From NCBI GenBank assembly GCA_963855995.1, contig OY979721.1, positions 4,402,001 to 4,466,000 on the forward strand: 64,000 nucleotides of DNA. Direction: 5' to 3'. The notes under the pieces are model-generated. The model was not told the DNA's origin. It worked only from the letters and a program-made list of their open reading frames with translations, and made no database searches. The position numbers and the translations under genes are program-made. Of this stretch, positions 1-12,900 are shown in pieces. This stretch comes from Muricea muricata. Taxonomy: Eukaryota > Cnidaria > Anthozoa > Malacalcyonacea > Plexauridae. Every line of letters begins with the position of its first letter. The stretch's first letter is position 1.

Positions 1-3000
1 GTTCCTCGCACGAAATTACATTAGCAACAGCTTTGAGCCCTCGATTTGACCTGTCAGAAAAAAAGTTCAAACCGAAATAGCACTCGAAAAAAATACTAAA
101 ATATATATGGGAAAAAGTCCGTCGACAAAAATAAGTTTTTCTAAGAAGATTCTAAAAGATTTATTGGAAAAAATACGTTCAATCAATAATAAGTCTTTCT
201 AGGAAGATTCTAAACGATTTATAGAAAATTTTAGAAGATTTTTTAGAAATTCGCCCTGCAAAAAAAGTGCAGACAAGTCATTAGGAGAATGTCAATGTGA
301 TATCCGATCACATTACTCACCAGGTGGCATTTACGAGCGAGTATTGCTTGTCGAATATTTTACTCAGACACTGAGGACAGACCAGAAGATCATTGATATT
401 AACAACATCACAAGACGAGTGGGAACATTTCAACTAAAACATAAGCAAGATTACGAAATTATTCAGAGCTGTACTGCCTGTACAAGAGTATAAACTAAGG
501 ATGTGCGCAAAAAGTATACCTGTTTCACATCATTTGAATGCCTGGGTCCGGTTGTATAAAACTCTTAATCACTTTTTAATCACTGTTTTGTAGTTAAATA
601 GTGATTAAGTACAAAATACGTTGTTCTGATTGGTCGACGTTTCCACTAATCATAGTTAACTTTAATCACTTTTTTATACAACCGGCCCCTGAGCATTATA
701 TTGAACGCATGCAAGTCTAAAATGCGGGGTGTAGTTTTAAGATATTCAAATTCTGACGAGCCTTAATTTCAAAAGATGCTTTCTCCGTATTTGTGGGACT
801 ATTGCATTAGGAACAAGGCATTCAAATTCTGACGAAGCTTCATTGTCCCGAATGGACAGTAGGGCCATTCGGCAGTGTAGTGAGCCGCCCAATTTTTATG
901 CAGTTTACTGGCTGAGACCATGCAGCTAGTTCTTATTGGTCAGACAATGCAATTGACTGGCAGGGGTAATGGTAGACTTGCCCCCCCCCCCCAGTCCCTC
1001 ACTTGTTTTTCAATCAAGCCTTTTTTGCTTCGTACAATAGGCAAGCAAGATTTGGGGGCAAGTTTTCACTTACCAGCTTTTGAAGTTTGTGGGAGTAAAG
1101 TTTTGTGTGAGTTGGAAAGTTTAGCAAATGATCAATTAAATGGCCACGACCGTCACAGAGGGTACGTCTACAAGATAAAATCAACGGAACGAAATAGGTT
1201 TTCGTTGCGTCGGAAAAAAACAATGCGTACACATTGAGAGTCCACGCCTGTTAAACCTCAAATGGAAACGCTTACCCACACTCAAAACAAAATGCCAAAT
1301 TTGATGTGTTTCCGCAGTCGTTGCAACTAACATTCTTTGAATGCTTCAACTTTCGACATCTGAAATTAGACGATATTGACAGATTCACCAGTTACAGCAG
1401 TGTTATCTTACAGTAATAAATTGTTAACGCTAGCTTAAAACAGTTCAATTTTTCTATCACAAATTAGGGGTATACGAGAAAATCGTCATCTTAAATTAAA
1501 ACACTTTTTTGAAAGAAGTTTAACAATAAATAATGTGTTGTATTACGAGTGATTTTAAAGGCTTACCTCACTCGTGACGTCACGAAGACTAAGTTATAAT
1601 TTAATGAGCTTGGTAAAAGTCACCCATTTTCAAACGCTGTTGTCAACCCTGGAGTGGCGCCCTTTTGACCTTGTTTAGTCAAATATCTTAAAACAGGGTA
1701 AAAACAGATTGAAAACATCGTGTCAGAAAATAGGTGACTGGCGACTCGTGGTTATCAATGGCGGTCTTCAATTTGGCTTCAAAGATGGCGTTACCGTTCC
1801 ATGTATAATTGTATAGAGTTTACTGGCATTACATAATTTTAATTTATCAGAATATGTCGAGTATTAAGCCTAATATGAAAAGTTTACGAAAGCCTTTTTA
1901 AAGTTCTTTCAAATGAATCAAATTATTTTAGTGGCAATATTGCAATAATACTTACTGCAGAAACAAGTCCTGGACATCAGAGTTTCTCTGACTGACGTTC
2001 TAGGAAAAAAAACAAACGAATAAAAAAACTCTTTTGCACTAAAAAAATCAATTACGATGGCTTAGTGCAAGCAATCTTCTTTGTACTTGCAGTTCAGAGC
2101 TTAGCTGAATAACGAAGGATGCATCACAATCTGATCATTGGCGATGTTTGTTACCGTCAATTACTGCGGAAGGTTTACATTAAGGTTCTGACCCACCCTG
2201 TTAATAGTGGGAGGAAATTGAAGTACCCGCAAATTGTGACATGATAAAAGTTATATGACATAATTGTCATGAGCTCAAACTTGTTGAGAGAAGTGAGGAT
2301 CAAACTCGTCAGTCATAAGATTTCTCGGAGTATGCTAGCCCTAAGGATTTCCCACCAACGTTTGCTTACGCTGAGGCAACGTTGAAACTTACTCGACTGT
2401 GACTTCTCGTTTCAGTTTGTGGCATGGTGCAATGTTCTGTTAAATGACCACGTCTATTACACCTCGCGCTACAGAAAAGTTAGAAGGTAAGAAAGTAATT
2501 AAAAGTGTCAAGGAGCACCTTCACCTCTGATGAAGATACAAGACCGGAGTGTTAAGTTTGCAATAATTAACCCCTCTCTCTCCCAAATAAAAATCAGGAC
2601 CCAGTCTACTGCCCTACCTGGTTTCCATGAACAGACAAGCTTCATCATTTTATTTATTAACTAAAATAACCCTTTTATTAATTAAGTTAACCATCTAACC
2701 GAAGTAATCTTTTTTATGTAGTCATTTTTTATGTATATACCATGAATATGTGGTGAGTGAGTGTGTTCTAGTACCACAAACTCCCGCTGACTCTGGTTCA
2801 TAACTACTTTCTTTCTGAAACGATCTTTTTGACAAGTTTCTGAAATAAAGAAGCTCAATGAAAAATATTGAAACGATAATATAAGATTATGCTAAAATGT
2901 AGACCTTTTAAAGTCAAATGATCTGTAATGAAAAAAGTACCTTGTTAAAGTTTCTGTGCCGATCTTTGTGTTGTCATCTTCTGACGAACTCTAATGAATA

Positions 3001-3094
3001 TATAAACAACTAAATGCAAAATATTTAGGTAGTATAATTTGATCTGTAGAATTTTATCAGGAGGAGAGCACTGCAGCTCAATGACATAAAAAAC
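1..3094. other. Non-coding flank, mostly unremarkable
   Basis: I see no convincing exon here. Short ORFs, such as those around 920-1237, lack flanking splice sites with coding character and have no recognisable family. The stretch holds one palindromic MITE (542-691), a C-homopolymer near 979-990 and an eroded CTGATGA-type retroelement relic near 2531. It may still contain the 3' exons of the minus-strand gene that begins to its right, because that gene's last visible exon ends in a donor site at 3094. Confidence 0.5.
542..691. mobile_element. Palindromic MITE, copy 1
   Basis: About 150 bp. The left end reads CTGGGTCCGGTTGTATAAAA and the right end is close to its reverse complement (TTTTATACAACCGGCCCCTG). 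The inverted arms continue inwards with TTAATCAC motifs. A second copy sits at about 45496-45634 with the same internal order. No coding capacity. I could not find a convincing target-site duplication, so the superfamily is not assigned. Confidence 0.8.
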
Positions 3095-5088
3095 CTGTCA
3101 GAACATGCCTCATCATCTTTTCTGCTTGCCAAACCAAAGAAATCCACTGTTTCATCATCAGAACTGCCACTGATCTCTTCTTTCGAGGAACTGCTGCTCT
3201 CATCTTCATTTAATGAATAAAAGTAAGTAAGTTGCCATTAATTTCTTTCCTCAACTCATTACCACAAAATACTTTTTCACTCCTTGGCTCTTCCTCTTTT
3301 GGAAAAAAAAGATGTTTATGAATTATAAATCAAATATTGATGTTTGTGGTATTACTCTGTGTTTTCTTCTGAAAAATATGCCTGACCATTGTGGAAATTG
3401 AACCTATGACCTTTGGAGTGCTTGCTCAATGCTCTGCATACTGAGCTAGCAGTCAGGTTGGTTTAAAATGTGATATTAATACATTAATATATGAAACATA
3501 CTTGAACTGACTCGACTGCATGGCTCAGTTAGCAGAACATTAAGCTAGCATGAAGCAAAGGTCATAGGTTCGATTCCTGCTGTGGTCAGACATATTTTTC
3601 AACTTGCCCAGAGTGAATATAACTCAGATTATCACCACAACCATCATTTTCATCGGAATGCATAACACCAACATACATAAAATCATGAGCTTGTTACACT
3701 GAGTTAAATTAGAGGCTCTAAAAGTTAAGTGTACAGTCTACTAAAATAATTTCATGATTTTATTGATAGCAACCTTTTTGTAAACATTCTGGTAAAGGAA
3801 GGGGTTCATGAAGATCTTTTAATGTCACAGTTGGCACAGGATGTTGCCCTTCACTGTCTCTCTTTTTCTTTTGTTTGGACTGTTTTCTTCTCTTTCTCTT
3901 TCTTGATGCCTGGCCACCTTCATCTTTAATTAAAATAATGTTGTGTGGGTTTGATGTGGATTGAAACGAATGAAATTTTCAGATTGTTTTGTAATAACGG
4001 AAGGTTACTGAAAAAAAGTTGATTGATTTAAAAAGGATTATTGGAAAAATTATTTTGTTAATGGATTTTTTGTGGGTACAACCACTAATTTAGCACTAAT
4101 TCAGCAGCATTTGCAAGTGTCAACCTGTCAATTTTTTTCTCTGTTGTCAGGAATAAATGTTAAATCATGGGCATTGATAGGGCATATTTTTAAAAAGGGG
4201 TGGGGGCATACCTCTTTCCAAACTATGCATATACCAAATGAAATAACACTGACAGTGTAAGAAGATGAAAGAAGCTCACCATCACTTTCTTTATCATGTT
4301 CAGTTGTCAGAGAAGCTTTTGTAATTAGATCACCATACAATGCACCTAGGTTATTGCCTGTGAATTATTAAAAACATTGAGGCTTCATATATTAGTAGCT
4401 CTATTTGCTCACAAAACAATAATGGACATATGGTAAGGATAGCCACTTCTGTAACATATAGTTGTACTCCATATCTATTTTTATATTTTTTGTATGTATA
4501 TATAGTTGCATAATATTGTAATCTTACTTAAAGGCTTTAGTAGTGAAAATGAGATTTTCTGTATAATTAATTATCAGTATTACATTAATTATAGTTACAG
4601 ACTAACTTGTTTACACTATGTAAAAATTATTTCTACCTTGCAGGGAATCTTGACAAAATGTAGTTTTATTAGTACATATTTATAGTGCCTCTTACTAACC
4701 TAAAATACCGTAACTGTGCTGGAGTGTAACATGGATCAGAGGTACTTAGGTCTTAATTACCACTATGAACCTTAATATTTTTGCAATACACCATTTCTAG
4801 TTCAGCTAAAGTTCTCTGTAAGATAAACTACTCCTTTCCCCAGTGTTAAAACCTCCTATATATATATATATATATGTTTTTACCATGTTTTCTTGATGCT
4901 TTGTCTTGTTCAGTTTGGCCAACATCACCAGTAGCTAGTTTGTATGCCTGTTATAAGTAATAATTTAGGTCTATAGCATATAATTGTTGTGTGGTTGATT
5001 TTATACAACTTGCCACTGATCCACTGCCTGACATAACATATTACCTGTAAGTTTCCAAGTACTTTTGACAGCTTAAACTCTTTGGCAT
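3095..5088 (-). CDS. Unidentified gene, five internal exons, acidic/lysine-rich protein
   Basis: Five consecutive minus-strand exons are bounded by AG/GT sites and keep one reading frame: 5045-5088 (DAKEFKLSKVLGNLQ), 4884-4947 (AYKLATGDVGQTEQDKASRK), 4280-4357 (contains LGALYGDLITKASLTTEH), about 3775-3923 (a basic RKRKRRKQSKQKKK run, then LKDLHEPLPLPECLQ) and about 3095-3203 (serine/acid-rich, ending DDETVDFFGLASRKDDEA). The boundaries of the last two are uncertain by a few bases. The first exon is entered in phase 1, so 5' coding sequence is missing; the 3' end is also missing. The basic tract could be a nuclear localisation signal (inference). The mix of charged, low-complexity stretches suggests a nuclear or RNA-processing protein, but I do not recognise the family. 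It is head-to-head with TYMP across about 1.2 kb. Confidence 0.55.
3325..3460 (-). mobile_element. tRNA-derived SINE, minus copy
   Basis: Read on the minus strand there is a box A-like TAGCTCAGTATGCAGA (about 3434-3450) and a box B-like GGTTCAATTTC (3393-3403), followed by a tail beginning GTCAGGCATATTTTTCA. The same tRNA-like head and tail are seen in the plus-strand copy just downstream. It lies in an intron of the unidentified minus-strand gene. Confidence 0.7.
3505..3645 (+). mobile_element. tRNA-derived SINE, plus copy
   Basis: Box A-like TGGCTCAGTTAGCAGA begins at 3521 and box B GGTTCGATTCC at 3568. The tail starts with GTCAGACATATTTTTCA. Spacing of the boxes is as in a tRNA gene, but the arms do not fold into a clean cloverleaf and the tRNA-unrelated tail is shared with the inverted copy at 3325-3460, so this is a SINE and not a functional tRNA. 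Confidence 0.75.
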
Positions 5089-6259
5089 CTGCAAAATAAG
5101 CAATGACTTCCAGCTACCTTTAACATGCAATACTTTTCCTATTATAAATAGAATTATGGTGAATTCTAGTAAAACAATAAATTGTAATAATAAATGTATT
5201 ATGTTACAATTTTTGTCTAATGTTCTGGCACCATAGGCATTTAGAAGATTGTACAAATCAAATTTAATGAACAAACAAACAGTAAATTTGAAATATAAAC
5301 AGCATGCAAACTTGCAAGGAACTTATTAATAATAGCAAATTAAAAGCCAAATATAACAATGTAGGCAAGACGGCCAAGACCTACATACATACATATGAAT
5401 GCTGGTGTTTTCTTGTTTATTTCTGAGTTCATTTTTCACAGATTTAACAAACGCACGATCGATTCTAGAAATTTGTAAAAAATTTCTCATAAAATGTTTA
5501 CAATTTTTGAATTTTGAATATAGGTACTTCCCCCTCGAACCCAGACCTCAGAACCGGATATGAAAGTCGAGATTACACGTGTAGTTAGTTTGTTTGTTTT
5601 GTCAGGTGGTTTTGATAATTTGATTAAGTGATAAAATATTGTGATTTTTTTCAGCGATCGACGGTTGATTGTTTGGGAAACTTTCAAATATGCAAATATG
5701 CAATGTTTGATATGCATCGCTGCGCGATTCTACGTTGAACTATTTGTGTAAACGGCTATTAAAATTTGTTTACGAATACTGTAATAGTGTTATTTTGGGA
5801 GTTTTCTGCCGTTAAAGCAACGTGATCTGAGTTTATTGAAACCGCTCACCGTTGCACAAAGACACTGCAAGACACGTTAGTGTACTGGCTTTTGTCAAAA
5901 GGTTATAGTCTGTGTCATGCTGCACACTGGTACGATATTTCAAGGTGATTTTTGTACGGTAAACATTGTGCTTTTACTTTCACCGGTTTCACAGAATACA
6001 AGACAATAGATCTTGTATAAATTCTTACAGGAACTTGAAGTTACTTTCATTTTGCGTACAGAACAAAGAGCCGTTGAAGGCTTTTATGTAAATCGCATTT
6101 GCTGAGGTAGATTACAGAACAGATACCATTGTACTGTGTTAAAGAGCAAAGTGCGTGTGTTAAGTGAAACATTGACTTGACAACACAGAAGTTTCAATAC
6201 TTTCATGCTCACAAACCATAACTATTTATCAAGGAGGATAAGCTTGTTTAAAACTCGAC
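5089..6259. promoter_or_regulatory. Divergent promoter region (unidentified gene / TYMP)
   Basis: This 1.2-kb interval separates the first visible minus-strand exon of the unidentified gene from the TYMP start codon. No coding exon was recognised, although the first exon of the minus-strand gene must lie here or be non-contiguous. I see no clear TATA box or CpG-dense core. The promoter assignment rests only on the head-to-head arrangement. Confidence 0.35.
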
Positions 6260-9200
6260 ATGGCATTCAATACACCAAGGATTATCGAAACTAAACGCGA
6301 TGGTGAAAAACTAACCAGCGACCAAATCAGCTACATAGTCAAAAACATTGCCGAGGAGAAATTGCCCCCTGTCCAGCTCGGAGCATTTTTGATGGCAATT
6401 TATCTCAAAGGCATGAGTACAGATGAGACCATTAGCCTCACTGAAGCAATGATAAGGCATGGCGAAACTTTAGAGTGGCCAGACGAGTGGAAGGATTTGG
6501 TGGTTGATAAGCATTCTACGGGTGGGGTTGGTGATAAAGTTAGCCTACCATTGGCTCCAGTGTTGGCTGCATTGGGGTTGAAAGTCCCCATGATTTCTGG
6601 TCGAGGACTGGGATTTACAGGTACGATTTAGCCATGTAACTAATAGATGATTAATCTAGACTATTAATAAGCCCTTAAGTGAGTTCTGAGAATCTCTTTA
6701 GTTTAAGATGTTAACCCATCTTGTACTATTTACTAGCAAACAGGCTCTCAAAGCTAGGTTTCACAACTATTATTGTACAGCAAATAAGTCATTTTCAAAG
6801 ATGCAATGTAATTTTATACTGTGGTAGTTAATGTAGTGTTAATGTACTCTGGATCTATATTTTGTCAGCTGCATTCAAATCAGTCCTTATTGATTGTAGA
6901 TTAGTGCATGGTAGATACATTGCTTCAGATACATGACTGTTGCAACCAAACAGCAGTGGCTAAATGATTCACTGGTTAATGAAAGTAAAAGTTTACAATT
7001 TGAAAGGAGCAATTGAACAAAAAGGAAAGTATACGCATGCAATATGCCTGGGCTTGCATGGTGCATGCCAGCACATGTTTCTAAGATGTAACACACCTAC
7101 TCTTAATAGGCTAAAAGTTATTTTAAAATTGGCACAGTTGTGGTTATTTGGACTTTACTGTATCATCTACACGATTGTGTAACTGATATGGTGTATAATT
7201 AATGTAGACACTTTCAAATTCAAATTAGCTGCTAACTATTGTGTTAATTTGATAGCCTGTCACAGTGCTTCAAATTGACGATTCGCAGAAACACAAGGTC
7301 TTGTACATGTAGATCTTGTACATTCATTTGTCATTTATGTTACAAAGCATTGAGAGCTGTCCAAATTACTGCAACAAGTTGTGGCTTATTAGAATTTTAG
7401 TGGGTCTACTTTTTTAGGCAGGAATAACAAAGAAAAATACTGACTGAGATGTAATGATTTTATAGTATTGACAATAAAATACTATTCTTTAGGTGGTACG
7501 TTGGATAAACTAGAGTCCATCCCTGGGTTCAACGTGAGCTTGACAACATCTGAAATCTGTGAAGCGGTAAAGAAGGTTGGCTGCTGTATTGTTGGACAAA
7601 CAAAGGAAATTGCGCCAGCCGACAAAGAGATGTATAAAGCACGGGATGTGACGGCGACTATCAGCTGCATTCCCTTGATTGTTGCCTCTATAATAGCCAA
7701 GAAGGCTGCTGGTAAGTTTGTGGCTTAGTAGTACACTACCCACAGGGTAGTATAGCATTTTGGTGTCAACTATTTATTTCAAAAGGGTAGCCAGAAGAAC
7801 TGGTATCTGTGAGGCCTGAAATAACTTAATTAATTTCAATATAGCTTGGTCGTTTGGTTATTTGATGAAGTGTTGTACGGCTTTCATGCTAAAGTTCATG
7901 AAAACATTAATTTTCATAATGGCTAATAGCAGACTGTATGTAGACGTGTGGATATTTATATGACAAAAAGCCTTCACCTCAAAATACCAGGCTAACATTA
8001 GGAGTAACACACTCATGTTCACATTTCCTCATTACCCTACTAGAATTTGATAGATGAATACAATTTTGTAGGTTCACTCCTGTGTGGGGTGTGACTCCCC
8101 CATCTTAACAGGATTGATATGGTGAGAATATGTACACTGTCCTGTAACTAAATATGAAGTACTTTTTTCTTGCAGAGAATCCAACAGCCTTAGTTCTTGA
8201 TGTAAAATGTGGCAGTGCAGCTTTTATGAAAAATGAAAAAGATGCCCGAAATCTAGCTCAAGGTTTGGCCAATACAGCAAGTGGTCTTGAAATTGCAACA
8301 ACTGCAGTGTTGACAAGGATGAGTGAGCCAATAGGAATGATGATAGGCAACTCTGTGGAGGTGATTGAGTCTATTCAATGTTTGCAGGGCAAAGCACCGA
8401 AAGATTTGGAAGAATTGATCTGTACCCAAGGTAATGGGCTGTGAGAAATGTTGTGAGAACTTACTGTATTCATGGTTTTGTCAGTAAGATACAGTCTGGG
8501 CCCAGGCACCATGTAGATTGGGGGAGGAGTAATCACGCACTTTAACTGGGAGCCAAACTGACAAGCTAATTAATAAAGCTTCACATTTACAGTAACTGGG
8601 AAATATTTCATTTTTAGCCCTTCCCCCTCTTCCATGCCCTCTCTTCTCTTCTCTATATAATATGCTTCAGGGGCCCAACTCTCTTTGAAGTCTTAGCCAG
8701 GTTTTCCAGGTAAAGCCAATATTAGGTGAGTTCTATCATAATATTTTGGTCATTAGTGATCAAAGGTAGCATACACTTGACATCATTGATTTCATATCAA
8801 GTGCATGTCTAATAAATAAACAGGTTGTTTTGTTGTGTTGCTAGACTAAGTGAGTCTACTGTAAATCAATACCCTGGGTTAGCACTAGATCTTTTCAAGC
8901 TTTCTAAAAAAATCTGTTGATAGGTATTTTGGATCAAACTTTAATATTTCTTTAAGTTGAACTTGTCCATATCTGTGATTTTATAGCTTGTAATGAGCAC
9001 TATTAAAAACCCAGTGGCTAGCAGGTAGCACTATTGAACCTTTGAACAACCTGCCTCAGATGATTTTGCTCTACACTGGGAAGGTTAGTTGTATATTATA
9101 TCAACACTCAGCTTGCATTTAAAACTAGCAATGTTCTTGATTATACAGGAGGAAATCTGCTGGCCTCGAAGGGCAAAGCAGCAAGCCCAGAAGAAGGCTA

Positions 9201-9657
9201 CAATATGGTGAAACAATCATTAGCCAATGGCACAGCTTTGAAGAAATTCCAAGAAATGTTGTTAGCCCAAAATGTTGCCCCAGACATTGCTGAAAAACTG
9301 TGCAACCCTGACACCAACCTCTGGGAGGTACTGCCTATTGGGAAGCTCAAAACAGAACTAACTGCAGATAGAGATGGTTCTGTTTCATCCATAAATGCTT
9401 TGGGAATTGCAAACGTGCTCACAGAACTTGGAGCAGGACGGTTAAAACCAGAGGATAAGATTAACCATGGGGTGGGGATGATTCTCGAAACCCGTAAAGG
9501 TGGGTGCTTAAAAAAGGGCCAGGTATGGGCAGTAGTTTACCATGCAGAAAAATTGAGCGACAGTCATTTGGCCATTTTAAATGGTGCATTAAAGATTGAA
9601 GATGGTGATGAAAAGCCAATTGAGTCAAGAATTATTGGTATAATTAAACCCAATTGA
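6260..9657 (+). CDS. TYMP: Thymidine phosphorylase
   Basis: Four exons (6260-6620, 7493-7711, 8176-8430, 9149-9657) join with GT/AG sites, all introns in phase 1, to a 447-aa protein, the usual length for the bacterial-type DeoA/TYMP family. The enzyme cleaves thymidine with phosphate to thymine and 2-deoxyribose-1-phosphate in pyrimidine salvage. Visible family features are an N-terminal helical domain, the phosphate-binding KHSTGGVGDKVSLPLAP (about residues 85-101) and the pyrimidine-nucleoside phosphorylase signature SGRGLGFTGGTLDKLE split by intron 1. Later blocks include LDVKCGSAAFMK and an active-site-like VLTRMSEPIG. The ATG at 6260 is the first in frame and gives a typical N-terminus, with no targeting peptide, so a cytosolic location is likely. 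A polyadenylation signal AATAAA is at 9821-9826. No frameshift or missing core motif. Confidence 0.97.
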
Positions 9658-9820
9658 ACACAAAAATTTTATATGTTTGAAGAATGAATCACATTGTTTA
9701 AAAAATATTCATAGGAATTGTACTTTTTTAAAAGTAAATGCCAATTAATTTCAATAATTAAAATTATGGTAATTCAAATAGTATACATAGTATATGCACT
9801 CTTGTAATTTTCTTTGTAGT

Positions 9821-9864
9821 AATAAAAACACCAATCAAACATTGTTAACTTAATTATTTTTATT
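9821..9864. terminator. Convergent polyadenylation signals of TYMP and ATP5PB
   Basis: AATAAA on the plus strand at 9821-9826 serves TYMP. AATAAA on the minus strand (TTTATT at 9859-9864) serves ATP5PB. They lie in the 271-bp gap between the two stop codons, so the transcripts should end within or across each other's 3' UTR. Confidence 0.65.
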
Positions 9865-9928
9865 TATAAAATCAAAGATTTAACTTTGTATCTACCAACA
9901 CTTTGTTCAGCAATACTGAAAAGTTCAT

Positions 9929-12900
9929 TTATGCTGGTGCTAGAGTCTTTAGTTCTTTAATACACTGGGTGATAGTTTGTTTCTCCTAAAACATGAACAA
10001 AAGAAAGGTCACTTTTCTTTCCTGAAAACAGTAAAATTGTCTAGTATTATAGTGTGAGTAAATTAGTAAGGTAAGGTTCAAACAAGGCTTTCAAGACCAT
10101 ACAAACAAACTATGAACACACATACATGTACAAGTGACAGTATTGATACAATAGCTCAAGTCAAGCCCTTGCATCCAGCTAATACAATTTTGGTGGCCAA
10201 TTTGCTGATTTGTTCTAATCAGTTCGCTGACAAGACATAATATGATTTATTAATCTCATTGGTGCAAAGTTGCTCTGGTCATTACCTGTTGTGGTGTAAT
10301 ACTCTTGATAACAGCATCCCTCACCCAGCTTATTATGTGTTCTTGTTCTAGTCTTTTCTTAAGGTCTTCTAACTCTACCTGATAATCCTGCACAGTCAAC
10401 AAAAACACTTGTTAATAATACTGCTACTCAATTCACAATGTATTATATAGTAGTACATTTACAAGAGTAACAAGTCAATGCTCTGCCTGCAAGCATGGGT
10501 TTTCCTGCCACATGGAAGTTTGACAGACTAGGCCCAGAGTAATTGGCATATGCTGATGTGGTGACCCTGCCCTTGTGGCAAAGCTCAATAAAAAACATAA
10601 AATAAAACAAATATTACTGTATAGATTGTCTGATGTTTGATAGAACAAAAGTACTAAAGTACAGGCCTTTCAAACATTTGGAAACACCAAATACATGGCT
10701 ACATAAATTGGTCTAACTTATTATCTTGTTACAGATGCTCACTCTCACTACAAAGCAATTCTATATTACACAAAGTAAAAATGAAGAAAGGTGTTCAGCA
10801 GAGAAAGACAACTTTACAAATGAATGAACACCCACTGAAGATCCAGTTCTATTCTTTGATATTAAAATGTCTGGCATTAGACAAAGACAAGGTGGTCATT
10901 TTTGGCACATTGCTACTTAGGGTTTAGCCTGTGCACAGACCTAAATCGGAATGATTTTAAAATATTTAGTTTGTAGACGTCTCCATACCAAGCGTTTCTT
11001 GACTTCGTTATGCACATGATGAATTCTACTGCGGTATTCATGCTCTATTTCCATGACATTATTTTCCTGTAAAAACAACCAATGAAATTTAATCAAACAG
11101 GAAAACTCTTATTCAGAAGCCTCATTCAAATATATGTGTTCTTTTAGCATTGCACAAGTGTGGGAAGGATTGCTGGGAAGATGTGAAAAACATGGCATCT
11201 GTAGTTCAAAATCCTTGTACCTTTACTTTACTTTAGACTGTGAGATGCCTGGGTAAGAGGCTATAGAAATACAGAAACTAAAACTGTGGACATTAACCCA
11301 GGGTTAGTGCTAACCCAGCTTTGAACAACTGGCCCCAGAATCATATAATAAACAATTATTGAATGAGGTCGAGCAGGATATCAGGAATTATAACACAAAA
11401 CAAGGCCTTAATAATTCCTCATATCCTGCAAGAACTGAATTGAATAATTAATTGTTTTAATTGAAATTAATTGAAAATATTTTAAACACAGTTTAAATGC
11501 TTGCTTTGTAAGTAAGAAGACACAAGCTGCTAATAATGGATCAGCATAAAATTGTTGGAAAACTTTAATAAGCCAATCAGACTACAAAAAAATTCTTAAA
11601 ACAATTGTCAGATTACAAGGTCAGTCAAAAGCTGCATAAATTAGAGCATGACATCATATCTTGTTTCAATATACGACGAAATGAGTCATAATGTTGTATA
11701 TATATTTTCAACCCCAAATTTAGGCAACTACGAAGCGGATATGACGATTTCACCTTTAGCTCTTAACCAATCAAAATAAAACACCTAAAATACTTTCAAT
11801 AAATAAATAATAAGATGATTTAATTTATAGCTATTGGACCTCAGAGCTGGTATTACTGTAACATAGTGATTTGGTGGATGGAATTGTCTATGGTTTTAAC
11901 TTACTAGAAAGATGGGCCTGGATGAAAAATTAATATAATATACTTCAAATCTAAGACTTGAAAAAGTAAGACTTTCATTATAGTCCCTATTCTGTGATTA
12001 TAGCAGCCCTCATATTTCAGTCATGGTCATCACAAAAGTACAAACCCTGAGTATCTCAAAGACATCTTTTCCAACTTTCAGCATGGGTTCAACACTTTCT
12101 TGTAATTTTATCTCCTCTTCTAATTGAGCCATCTTAGCAACACGACCTTGGTTTAACTGATCTAGAATTTCCTTAAAAATAGAAAATGATAAAGGTTGTG
12201 AGATCATATGCGGATTTAAACTAGGAGTGCACCAGATATAGTATCCGGTCGGATAGTGGCAAAATCACACTATCCGGTATCTGGCCGGATATTTACTATT
12301 ATCCGGCGGGATACCGGATAATTTGTTTTTCCTGAAGTGTACTAAATTTCCATCAATTGGTATAAAAAATAATAAAAAATAGAAACCAAAAATCTGATAT
12401 AATCTCAAATCTGTTTGAAACGTTGTGAAAAGCAGCAAGAGCGAATCCTGCATCGTCCCATGAAAAAATTTAACAAATATACAGACGTTTTTCGTTTTTT
12501 TTTGTTTTACAAACTTGTTTCACAAGTTAAAATACATGCAGTACATTTAAAAAATATTGAAAAAAATAATTTCTGTCATTATTTTAGCGTATAGTTGTAA
12601 AAACATGCGAAGTATTTTCGAATTATTTACGGGTCTATGTATCATTAGTTTGTGTGAAGTTAGGCTACCGATGTAAAAACTGTATTAAAAACGCTAGAGT
12701 CAAAAAAGGAAAACGTTTCTAGGTCCCAGTCCTCCATATAAGCAATTTTTTGCAATTTTCCATCATTTACAAGGTGAATTTTAACTATGTGTCTAATATA
12801 TGTCCATGTAGAAATTATTTAAACATATGCCAATAAGGTTTTCGGGTTTTGAAGTTTGAACCTTTTATTTATCCGTGCATCTAATTCTTTATATAGAGTA

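Noticed and set aside
3505-3600. Functional tRNA gene
   Set aside because: A and B boxes are present but the cloverleaf is poor and the head is fused to a SINE tail shared with a second copy.
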